From: Sulfitobacter sp. DFL-14
GTDB lineage: Bacteria; Pseudomonadota; Alphaproteobacteria; Rhodobacterales; Rhodobacteraceae
Length of the DNA stretch: 64,000 nt
Direction: 5' to 3'
Assembly (NCBI RefSeq): GCF_003335585.1
Contig: NZ_QBFD01000012.1
Span: 107,832 to 171,831, forward strand
The notes below the pieces were generated by a model. It was not told the origin of the DNA, did not search any database, and saw only the letters and a list, made by a program, of their open reading frames with translations. Position numbers and translations under genes: made by a program. This document shows, piece by piece, positions 26,642-34,364 of the stretch; position 1 is the stretch's first letter; each line of letters opens with the position of its first letter.

Positions 26642-27565
26642 TCAATCCAGTTCGTCCTTGACCGCTGCCATCGCGTCGCCGCCGTCCTTGGTGGTCACGC
26701 CGTCCAGCCAGCCATCCAGCACGCCGGAATTTGCCTTGAGCCATTCTTCGGCCGCATCGTCGGGGTCTTTGCCGTCATCCAGGATCGCGCCCATGATCTC
26801 GTTTTCCATCGCCAGCGAGAACGACATGTTCTCCAGCAATTTGCCGACGTTCGGGCATTCGCCGACATAGCCTGCGCGGGTATTGGTATAGACGGTGGCA
26901 CCGCCCAGATCAGGGCCAAAGAAATCATCGCCGCCCGACAGGTAGGTCAGTTCGAAATTGGCGTTCATCGGATGCGGTTCCCAGCCGAGGAAGACAATCG
27001 GCTCGCCCTTGCGGGACTGCCGCTGGACTTGCGCCAGCATCCCCTGCTCGGAGCTTTCGACCACTTCGAAATCCTTCAGGCCAAAGGCGTCATCATCAAT
27101 CATCGACTGGATCAGGCGGTTGCCGTCATTGCCCGGCTCGATGCCGTAGATCTTGCCGTCCAGCGCATCTGCCTTGGCGGCGATTGCATCGAAAGAGGTG
27201 ATGCCCATGTCGGCGGCGGCCTTGTTCACCGCCAATGTGTATTTCGCGCCTTCAAGGTTGGCACGCACGGTGTCCACGGTGCCATCATCGCGGTATTTGG
27301 CGATATCGGCTTCCATCGTGGGCATCCAGTTGCCCAGAAAGACATCAATGTCGCCCGCAGCCATCGAGGTATAGGTGACCGGCACGGACAGGATCTTGAT
27401 CTCCGTCTCGTAGCCCAGCGCATCCAGCACGACGGTGGCAGCAGCAGTGGTGGCGGTAATGTCGGTCCAGCCAACGTCGGAGAAGGTGACCTTGTCACAG
27501 CCTGCGGCGGCAACGGCGGTGCCGACCGTCAGGGTAAGAGCCGTGGTGGCAAGTAGGTTTTTCAT
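26642..27565 (-). CDS. choX: Choline ABC transporter substrate-binding protein ChoX
   Basis: A 307-residue periplasmic binding protein. The signal peptide MKNLLATTALTLTVGTAVAAA ends near residue 21. The mature sequence fits the OpuAC-like ChoX family: KVTFSDVGWTDITATTA near the start, and VDVFLGNWMPT-like DIDVFLGNWMPT near 75. The latter contains aromatic residues of the cation-binding cage. A Shine-Dalgarno GGGAGA precedes the ATG. The gene starts the minus-strand operon; a palindrome at 27584-27607 is just upstream. No betAB or betI genes lie in this window. Confidence 0.93.
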   Translation of the reverse strand: MKNLLATTALTLTVGTAVAAAGCDKVTFSDVGWTDITATTAAATVVLDALGYETEIKILSVPVTYTSMAAGDIDVFLGNWMPTMEADIAKYRDDGTVDTVRANLEGAKYTLAVNKAAADMGITSFDAIAAKADALDGKIYGIEPGNDGNRLIQSMIDDDAFGLKDFEVVESSEQGMLAQVQRQSRKGEPIVFLGWEPHPMNANFELTYLSGGDDFFGPDLGGATVYTNTRAGYVGECPNVGKLLENMSFSLAMENEIMGAILDDGKDPDDAAEEWLKANSGVLDGWLDGVTTKDGGDAMAAVKDELD

Positions 27566-27956
27566 AGGTGATCTCCCGATATTGTTTTTCTGTAGCTACA
27601 GGAAAACGCTCCCGCACGACTTTGCAACCGGATAAATGGATTGATCGCCAGTGCCGCGCCCCCTGCCCGTTGCTGTTCCATCATTACCGCAAAGGGTATT
27701 GCGGCACAAACGAACCGTAGCCAGCCCCGCCAACGGCACGCCATGGGGTGCCGAGCCGGGCGGATGTCCGGGCCCGGTCATTTCCAGCCAGGCCAGGACA
27801 AAATCCAGCTTTGCGATGCCGGCAGGGTCAAAGGGCATCTGCCGGTGGCAGAATTGCCGCAAAGATTAATGTTACTCAACCAGAGGGAAAGTTCTTCCCG
27901 TTCGCAAAAGTAGTGATATACCACCTGTGGTTACCCCTACCCCAGAAAGCTCAACT
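27566..27956. other. Non-coding gap between choX and the accessory locus
   Basis: This ~390-base divergent gap carries promoters for both choX (minus) and the glycosyltransferase (plus). Apart from the palindrome at 27584-27607 nothing stands out. Short open frames here lack ribosome sites and coding character. I looked for a direct copy of the tRNA-Ser 3' end, which would mark an island boundary, and did not find one. Confidence 0.45.
27584..27607. promoter_or_regulatory. 24-bp palindrome upstream of choX
   Basis: Arms GTTTTTCTGTAG and CTACAGGAAAAC form an inverted repeat with one mismatch and no spacer, centred about 30 bases before the choX ATG. It could be an operator for a choline-responsive TetR/BetI-type repressor or a leader hairpin. 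No regulator is encoded nearby. Confidence 0.55.
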
Positions 27957-30695
27957 ATGCCGAATACCGAAACAATGACCAAATTGTCGTATCGACAAGG
28001 AGAGGCATTGGGTCGGATCGAAAATCAGGTAGACGGCAAATACAGCGGCTGGCTGGTGGGCGCAGAGGACGGCACTGAACCGCTGGTCCTGAAAAACGGT
28101 TTTCCGATCAAGCTGTTACGAAAGGACATTCCGCGTCGGGATGTCAACAAGAAAGTTGGCCTGCCCGGTGATCTCGGGTTTGAATTCTCTGCCGAGGGCA
28201 TTGAAATCGGAGACCGGCTTGAGCTGCATGCCTGCAACGGAGAGCATTCCTGGCTTGTACACGTCAAGTCTGCCGAACAACGCGTCCCCGCCGGGACCAT
28301 CCTGCAGCAGGTCATGAAGGCCAGAGAGGTTGCGACGCATACCGACAGCGTTGCAATCGCCTGCTGGGAATCGAGCCATAACCCCATTGGCCGCGCCCAT
28401 GTCCTTTACAACGTGATCGCCAAACATCGCCCGGCCTTTCTGTTTTCCTTCAACTTCCCGGAATTCGGAACCAGGCTTTGGGCACCATTGGAGAACGACA
28501 GCTTCGACAGGATCGTCATTCCCTGGGAAGAACGACATCAGTATTTCGCGCTCTTCCAGATGGTCGATCTGCACTTTCCGACGATTTGGCTGAGCAAACC
28601 CAGGCTGCCCACGTTCGAACTGGCGGCGCGGATTTCCAGCAAGACCACAAAGCTGATCCTGGATCACGACGACAACGATCATCATTTTTCCAAACAGACC
28701 AAGGCGGATCGGTACTATGGCCCGAATTCCGTGCCGCTGGCCTCTTACCTGCAACGGGGCATCACCGCGCATACCGCTGCAAGCGCCACGCTGGCCGAAG
28801 AATGCGACGCCGAAATCGTGCGCCACGCGAGAGCCACGCATCACACCATAACGCCACCGGCGGCAAACCCCGCGGCCATCAAGATCGGCTTTATCGGCAC
28901 CGTGCGGCCCCACAAGGGGCTGATCGAAGCGGCGCGGGCCATACGGGTTTCAAGCTGGAACCTGCAGATTCCCCTGGAATTTCACGTATATGGTGATTTC
29001 AGTCCGGCCTCTCTGAAAGATGACCTGACCGAACTGGGCGTCATCGTGCAAGACAATGTCAGGAACGCCGACCTGTTCGACCTGATCTCCACCTTCGACC
29101 TTGTTCTTACCGGGTTTCCGACACAGGGCGTCAAAGACGAGAACATTACCCGCTATCAGATCTCTTCCAAGATCGGCGATGCGCTGGCGGTGGGCCGCCC
29201 CGCTCTTGTCCCCTACAGTCAAAGCGTCGCGGATCTGGAGAACATCAAAGGGGTCTTCATCTTCCACGGATCGACGTTTTCTGCCGCCGTCAAGAATGCC
29301 CTGTCCCTGCAAACGGAGATCGGGCTACCGCATCAATTCTCGTTTGACGGCGCTTACGAGGCCTTTCACGCAGCCGAGGCAAAGGCCGGGACACCGCCGA
29401 TGAGCTTCAGCCTTCTGGCCGAAGACAAATCCAGGCAGGCGATTGCGCCTCAGGACACATTGGTTCTTCTTTGGAAACAAAATGATGCCGGCATCTACGG
29501 TCGGCGCATCGATCAGATCGCGCGGTCCTACAAATCGCTGTTCCCGTCCTTCCGGGTGATCGTGTTGGAATTCTGCCACCGGACGACCTATGATTCCATT
29601 CTCAAGCAGACCTTTGAATTCTCAGGTGATGCCAAGATCGTCGGCCCCGCAATCGAACGGAAGATCGCAAGGTCCTACCGGGACGGTTTCGATGTCGATT
29701 ACCACACCATCCTCCATACCTCCGTCGGGTCGCTGAACGAAGACTTCTTGGCCTACCTGATCGAGCAGCGCATTTCCCCGACGCACAGCACGCTGATCCT
29801 GTTTCCGGTCATTCGTTTTCTTGAAGAAATCTATGATATCATTTCGCAATTCCGCTGCATCATCGATATCGTGGACAACCAGTTTCCATGGTCGAACGAT
29901 CAGACCAAGAGATATGTGGGCGCACAATATTTCAGCCTGATCTCGATGGCCGAGACGCTTGTCTTCAACTCGCAATTCAACGTGGACTTCTTCAAGGACT
30001 ACGGGATGATCTCGGATCGCGATATCGAGAGCGGCAGGGTTTCGGTCATTTCGAACTGGTATTCAGGCGCTGACGAACAACCGCCCGAGGCACAAACCGG
30101 TGACGAGACCGGGTTCAACGTCATCTATTCCGGCAACATGAACGACCGGATCGACTGGGGTCTGCTGGAAAGCCTGACCATGATCTCCGATGACATCACC
30201 CTGCACCTTGTCGGCGCGGCAAGGCGGCAGATTCCCGCGCTGAGCAGACTTACCGCCAGAAAAAACGTCGTCTACTGGGGGCCGATGCAGGAATCACAGG
30301 TTCTGAACCTGTTGCGCAGATGCGATCTGGGCATTCTGCCCCATGTGTCGGACGAGATATCACGCTACATGAACCCGCTGAAGGTACATATGTACCGGGC
30401 AATGGGCGTGCCTGTCATTTCAACCGAAGTGCTTGGCCTGGCGGCGGACGACGGTCTGTCCGTCTTTCCCGATCATGCGGGCTTTCTCGACGCGGTAAAG
30501 CTGGCCTGGGAACGACATCACCTGACAGGCAAACCGTCCCGGATCGACCTGCCGAAGGCCGAAACGAACCCCTCGGCGCGCGCCTATATGAAAATCATTA
30601 TCCAGTCATTTGCGGGCAGGAAGGACGTAAAAAAGGTGCTGAATATTCAAGAACCCAAATGTCAGCCGGAATTGGTCCCGCCCCTAGACTGCTAA
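27957..30695 (+). CDS. Bimodular glycosyltransferase-like protein
   Basis: A ~912-residue protein that appears to hold two GT-B/GT4-type modules. Module one spans roughly residues 120-480, with the sugar-nucleotide half starting IKIGFIGTVRPHKGLIEA and ending ISSKIGDALAVGRPALVPY. Module two spans ~500-900, with FNVIYSGNMNDRIDW, then VVYWGPMQESQVLNLLRRCD and MNPLKVHMYRAMGVPVIST. The first ~110 residues are beta-rich and of unknown type. No membrane segment is seen. Start: the ATG at 27957 is used; a GTG at 27927 is possible. Function is inferred as sugar transfer in surface-glycan assembly; sugar and acceptor are unknown. First gene of the accessory locus. Confidence 0.75.
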   Translation: MPNTETMTKLSYRQGEALGRIENQVDGKYSGWLVGAEDGTEPLVLKNGFPIKLLRKDIPRRDVNKKVGLPGDLGFEFSAEGIEIGDRLELHACNGEHSWLVHVKSAEQRVPAGTILQQVMKAREVATHTDSVAIACWESSHNPIGRAHVLYNVIAKHRPAFLFSFNFPEFGTRLWAPLENDSFDRIVIPWEERHQYFALFQMVDLHFPTIWLSKPRLPTFELAARISSKTTKLILDHDDNDHHFSKQTKADRYYGPNSVPLASYLQRGITAHTAASATLAEECDAEIVRHARATHHTITPPAANPAAIKIGFIGTVRPHKGLIEAARAIRVSSWNLQIPLEFHVYGDFSPASLKDDLTELGVIVQDNVRNADLFDLISTFDLVLTGFPTQGVKDENITRYQISSKIGDALAVGRPALVPYSQSVADLENIKGVFIFHGSTFSAAVKNALSLQTEIGLPHQFSFDGAYEAFHAAEAKAGTPPMSFSLLAEDKSRQAIAPQDTLVLLWKQNDAGIYGRRIDQIARSYKSLFPSFRVIVLEFCHRTTYDSILKQTFEFSGDAKIVGPAIERKIARSYRDGFDVDYHTILHTSVGSLNEDFLAYLIEQRISPTHSTLILFPVIRFLEEIYDIISQFRCIIDIVDNQFPWSNDQTKRYVGAQYFSLISMAETLVFNSQFNVDFFKDYGMISDRDIESGRVSVISNWYSGADEQPPEAQTGDETGFNVIYSGNMNDRIDWGLLESLTMISDDITLHLVGAARRQIPALSRLTARKNVVYWGPMQESQVLNLLRRCDLGILPHVSDEISRYMNPLKVHMYRAMGVPVISTEVLGLAADDGLSVFPDHAGFLDAVKLAWERHHLTGKPSRIDLPKAETNPSARAYMKIIIQSFAGRKDVKKVLNIQEPKCQPELVPPLDC

Positions 30696-30808
30696 GACCA
30701 CCAACACAGGCCATCCCGGCCCCCATTACCCAGCCGTTGCCGGAATGCGGTGACCACAGTTCTGCACTGACGGCTGACTGAACTTACTTCGTGCAAGGAG
30801 AATTGAAT

Positions 30809-33235
30809 TTGCAGGAAATCCAACAAAACGGGCTTTGTACGATCTGCGGATACCAGGGAAATTTTCCGCTCGGGAACGAGCGGTCCCTGCGCGAGTCCTA
30901 TGCCTGCCCCAACTGCCGGTTCACCCTGCGCTGGCGTGATCAGGCCAGCGTCATCATCGACGAATTCGGTCGCGGACAGGCCCTGTCGATCGACGATCTC
31001 GTCTCAAAGAAGCTGCTGCAGGACGTCGCCATCTACGAACCCGCAATGCGGGGGCCCTTTGTCCAGCGGCTGCGGGGGCTGAAGAATTACACCAGGTCCT
31101 ATTTCCGGCCGGATGAACCGCTTGGCACCGAATCTTCGGATGGCGTCCGCAACGAAGACCTGACCCAGCTGACCTTCGACGAGGACAGCTTTGATCTGAT
31201 CATCTCATCCGATGTGATGGAGCATCTGCCCGACATCGAACTTGCCTTTGCCGAGACACTGCGCGTGCTGCGGCCAGGCGGTGTGCATGTCTTTACCATC
31301 CCCAACGATTTTCCCTTCCCCGACCGTACGGAGCCGCGTGTGAAGATCGTGAACGGGCAGGAGATCTTCACCAAGCCCGCGCGTTATCACAATTCCGGCG
31401 ACGGGACGAAATGTCTGGTCTACACGGATTACGGGGCCGATATTTCCGACATGCTGCGTTCGCTTGGCGGACGGCTGGCGGTGGTGCGCCGCAGCATCGC
31501 CCATAATCCAAGCTATTCCAACGCAACCTTTGTGCTGCGCAAGATCGTGTCCGCCGGCGCGCGGCGCCCGGTCAGCCACCTCGGGCAAAGCCTGGCCTTC
31601 AAACACCAGCCGCCAAACCCCGCCCCCGCCCTCGCGAAATCCGGGGGCGGCGAGGTCTCGGCTCAGGCCCCCGAACCGGAATGTCCGATTTGTCAGGGAA
31701 CGGAATTCGAGGCCTTCAACGGGCGCAACAATGCCCGGTGTACAAAGTGCAGAAGTGTGGAACGCAACCGTCTGATGTGGATGACGCTTGACCGGCTTGG
31801 CGGTTTCCAGCCGGGCAAACGGGTTCTGCATCTTGCGCCGGAGCTTGGGCTTGCGCGCAAGCTGACGGAATTGTCCGGCGATGCCTATCAGGGCGCTGAT
31901 CTGGATGTGGAGCGCTACAAGAGCAAGTTCATCAAGATGCGCAAGCTGGACCTGTGCACCGACCTGGGCGAAATCCCCGATGCCAGCTACGACATGATCC
32001 TGCACAGCCATGTTCTGGAACATGTGCCCTGCGACGTGGAAACCGTCCTGCGCGAAATGGACCGGATTCTGGCACCGGGCGGCATTCATTTCCTGTCTGT
32101 CCCGATCCGGGGCGAAAAGACCGTCGAGGATCTGTCGCCGGACCTCACCGATGCCGAGCGGCTCGCGCGGTTCGGGCAGGAGGACCATATGCGGATCTTC
32201 GGCGCTGCTGACCTGCGGGCGCTGCTGACCAGGGTCTGGGGACCGGGTGCCCACCTTGTCGAACCGATCCAGTTGTTCAAACGCGATGATCTGCGCCGGG
32301 CCGTCATCCCCACCGTCGCCTGGCAGGGCGTTTCGGGCCACAGCATCTTTCACTATCAGAAAGGTGCCCGCCCGCCGGCTGAGGCGCTATCGCGGCCAAA
32401 GCAGGAAAAAAAGGCCCCGGCGCCGCAACCCGCCCTGCAACCTGCTGCAATACCGGCTGCCAATGCCGCGCCGGTCTTTTCGATGGTCCGTGCGGAACGC
32501 GATGCAACGGGGGTTGTCGATCCTGCCAAAGATGTCCCGGCCGGGCCTTCTATCATCCACGGCCTGAGCAAGCTCAGACGCGACCAGCCATGGCCCGATT
32601 TTCCCTGGGACGAACACGCGCCCTTTCTGCTGGCGCTGGACTGCAACGGCGACGGCGGCCGCGAGATCATTCAACGCCAGTTGATCGAAAATGATATCCG
32701 CCTGATGGTCGAAATCGGCTGCTTTCTGGGCGGATCAGCCCTGCACTGGCTGAACACCAAACCGGATCTCGAACTGATCGGCGTGGACCCCTGGAATGGC
32801 AACTGGTCAGAGTATGTCGAGAGCATGTTGACGCATCCGACGATGTCCCGTCACGTCGAGCACCTTTCCGACGGCGAAGTGGAACGGATTGCCGGCCTGT
32901 TGCTGGAATACGGAAACTACCCCGTGGCACTGAACAATCTGCGCGCCTACAAGGACCGCTTTTATCCGCTGCGTCTGTCGTCACCCGAAGCGCTGTATTA
33001 CCTGCACCGCCGCAAGATCTGCCCGGATCTCATCTATATCGATGCCTTCAAGCACCAGGTCGACCTTCAGATTGCGCATCAGCTTTTCCCGGATGCCATC
33101 CTGTGCGGTGACGATTGGCTATGGCCGGACGAGACCGGCAAGTTCGTCATGCAGGATGTGGTCAAGAACTTTGCCCATGAACAGGGTTTCGAAGTCGAGG
33201 CCAAGCGTCAATCCTGGCTGCTGCATCGCCGATGA
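30809..33235 (+). CDS. Three-domain methyltransferase with two zinc knuckles
   Basis: About 808 residues. An N-terminal C4 zinc knuckle (near Cys10, Cys13, Cys33, Cys36) precedes a first class I methyltransferase-like domain (DLIISSDVMEHLPDIE, near residue 130). A second C4 knuckle (near Cys292, Cys295, Cys311, Cys314) leads to a second methyltransferase domain (RVLHLAPELGLA; MILHSHVLEHVPCD). After a Pro/Ala-rich linker a third SAM-fold domain follows (LMVEIGCFLGGSALHW near 632; ILCGDDWLW). Several SAM loops are atypical. I prefer the TTG at 30809, because AAGGAG at 30795-30800 is ideally placed for it; the GTG at 30791 lies upstream of that site. Substrate unknown. Confidence 0.8.
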   Translation: MQEIQQNGLCTICGYQGNFPLGNERSLRESYACPNCRFTLRWRDQASVIIDEFGRGQALSIDDLVSKKLLQDVAIYEPAMRGPFVQRLRGLKNYTRSYFRPDEPLGTESSDGVRNEDLTQLTFDEDSFDLIISSDVMEHLPDIELAFAETLRVLRPGGVHVFTIPNDFPFPDRTEPRVKIVNGQEIFTKPARYHNSGDGTKCLVYTDYGADISDMLRSLGGRLAVVRRSIAHNPSYSNATFVLRKIVSAGARRPVSHLGQSLAFKHQPPNPAPALAKSGGGEVSAQAPEPECPICQGTEFEAFNGRNNARCTKCRSVERNRLMWMTLDRLGGFQPGKRVLHLAPELGLARKLTELSGDAYQGADLDVERYKSKFIKMRKLDLCTDLGEIPDASYDMILHSHVLEHVPCDVETVLREMDRILAPGGIHFLSVPIRGEKTVEDLSPDLTDAERLARFGQEDHMRIFGAADLRALLTRVWGPGAHLVEPIQLFKRDDLRRAVIPTVAWQGVSGHSIFHYQKGARPPAEALSRPKQEKKAPAPQPALQPAAIPAANAAPVFSMVRAERDATGVVDPAKDVPAGPSIIHGLSKLRRDQPWPDFPWDEHAPFLLALDCNGDGGREIIQRQLIENDIRLMVEIGCFLGGSALHWLNTKPDLELIGVDPWNGNWSEYVESMLTHPTMSRHVEHLSDGEVERIAGLLLEYGNYPVALNNLRAYKDRFYPLRLSSPEALYYLHRRKICPDLIYIDAFKHQVDLQIAHQLFPDAILCGDDWLWPDETGKFVMQDVVKNFAHEQGFEVEAKRQSWLLHRR

Positions 33236-33249
33236 GCGCAATGAGCCCG

Positions 33250-34269
33250 TCAGTCTTGCACAGGTTCAAGGGTCAGGATCGGCCCGACATATATCCGCAA
33301 TGGCGTTTCCCGAACGCCATTGCGCAACTGGACGTCGTCGGCGGGGGCCGTGGGAGAGATCCTCAGGCCCCGCAGTTCCCTGCCGCGCATCTTGTCAAAG
33401 GCCAATACGCCAATCCTGGTCGTGTAGCTGTGGGGATCAATCGTGGCCAGGGGCATCGCTTCACCCGAAGGGTCCAGTGTCACGGTGTTGCGCCCACCGC
33501 TGAGGTGATACAGGTGCACAAGGCCCTGCGCCCGTATCGTCCGGTCCAGCTCAAGTATCGCCTCGCCCCCCTCGATCCGCGCGAAATCAAGGGACAGGCC
33601 AAGGCAGTCGTGGCGCTCTCTCGGCCAGGCCGCCAGCGCCTTTGCGGTCGACAGGACCCTGCGACGCAAACGCGGACGGGGCAGGCTGCGCCCCGTCAAC
33701 GAGGGATCGCGGCGCAGAAAGCCGGTCAGAAAGGGCGCCAGGGTTTCTGCCATGGCTTCACCCCCCTCTTTCGTGGTGTGCGTTTCATCGCGCAACCATG
33801 CCGCGATCTGATCGGCCCCGTGCCGTTCGATCCAACCTGCGGACAGGTCGATCAGCGGCAAATCCAGCGCCGCGCAGAACCGGCGGACAAGGGCATCGAA
33901 ATCGAGATAGACCTGCCCCGTCCAATGCCGCAGGTGCAACATGAAGGCCGCCTCTGCCCCGCAATCCTGAACCGTGAGGAGGATATCCGCCAACAGCTCC
34001 CGACCGCTCTCCTCGGTCGAAAGCGGATGCATGGCATAGGCCGAAGAATTGATTTCCAACAGCACATGGGTAAACGGCCCCAGCAACTCTGCCGCCGTCT
34101 GGATAAACGGGGGAATGACCTGTGGCTGCAAGGCGCCCAAACCGACACGAAAGGCTTCCAGCCCCGGCCAGGCGTCCTGGAGACGTTCGATTGTCGGGAC
34201 GGAAAAGCCATTTTTCGTGGCCACATTCGAAAACCCGATGATCAAGAGCCTCGGTTCAGTTCTGGTCAT
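33250..34269 (-). CDS. SGNH/GDSL-type hydrolase-like protein
   Basis: A 339-residue protein. The N-terminal ~190 residues show SGNH features in order: LLIIGFSNVA (block I, with Ser as nucleophile), HVLLEINSSAYA (block III-like) and RDETHTTKEG (the Asp-x-x-His block). The catalytic Ser, Asp and His are therefore present, though block I departs from the classical GDS. The last ~140 residues form a separate beta-rich domain with no known match. SGNH proteins hydrolyse or transfer acyl groups on glycans and lipids, which suits the context. It is transcribed alone, divergently from the acyl-AMP ligase gene. Confidence 0.7.
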   Translation of the reverse strand: MTRTEPRLLIIGFSNVATKNGFSVPTIERLQDAWPGLEAFRVGLGALQPQVIPPFIQTAAELLGPFTHVLLEINSSAYAMHPLSTEESGRELLADILLTVQDCGAEAAFMLHLRHWTGQVYLDFDALVRRFCAALDLPLIDLSAGWIERHGADQIAAWLRDETHTTKEGGEAMAETLAPFLTGFLRRDPSLTGRSLPRPRLRRRVLSTAKALAAWPRERHDCLGLSLDFARIEGGEAILELDRTIRAQGLVHLYHLSGGRNTVTLDPSGEAMPLATIDPHSYTTRIGVLAFDKMRGRELRGLRISPTAPADDVQLRNGVRETPLRIYVGPILTLEPVQD

Positions 34270-34364
34270 TTGTGCCGTCTTCTCTTTGCCGTTTTATCGC
34301 ATAAGATGATACACTTGCCAGATATGCAATTCCAAGTTGCTAGATGCGTCAGAAGGAACCACCA
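34270..34364. promoter_or_regulatory. Divergent promoter region between hydrolase and FAAL genes
   Basis: An AT-rich gap that must hold promoters for both strands. It has ATAAGATG at 34301-34308, which recurs at 44620-44627, and a dyad GCAA/TTGC at 34326-34340 (GCAATTCCAAGTTGC). The ATTCCA core of that dyad also appears in the gap at 39131-39218. A Shine-Dalgarno AAGGA precedes the ATG at 34365. Confidence 0.4.

Noticed and set aside
27584..27607. Palindrome as a rho-independent terminator
   Set aside because: It sits directly before a gene start and has no T-run on the strand of an ending gene.
27596..27862. 88-codon minus-strand ORF upstream of choX
   Set aside because: No ribosome site, no domain, unlike-coding composition; it overlaps the choX promoter.
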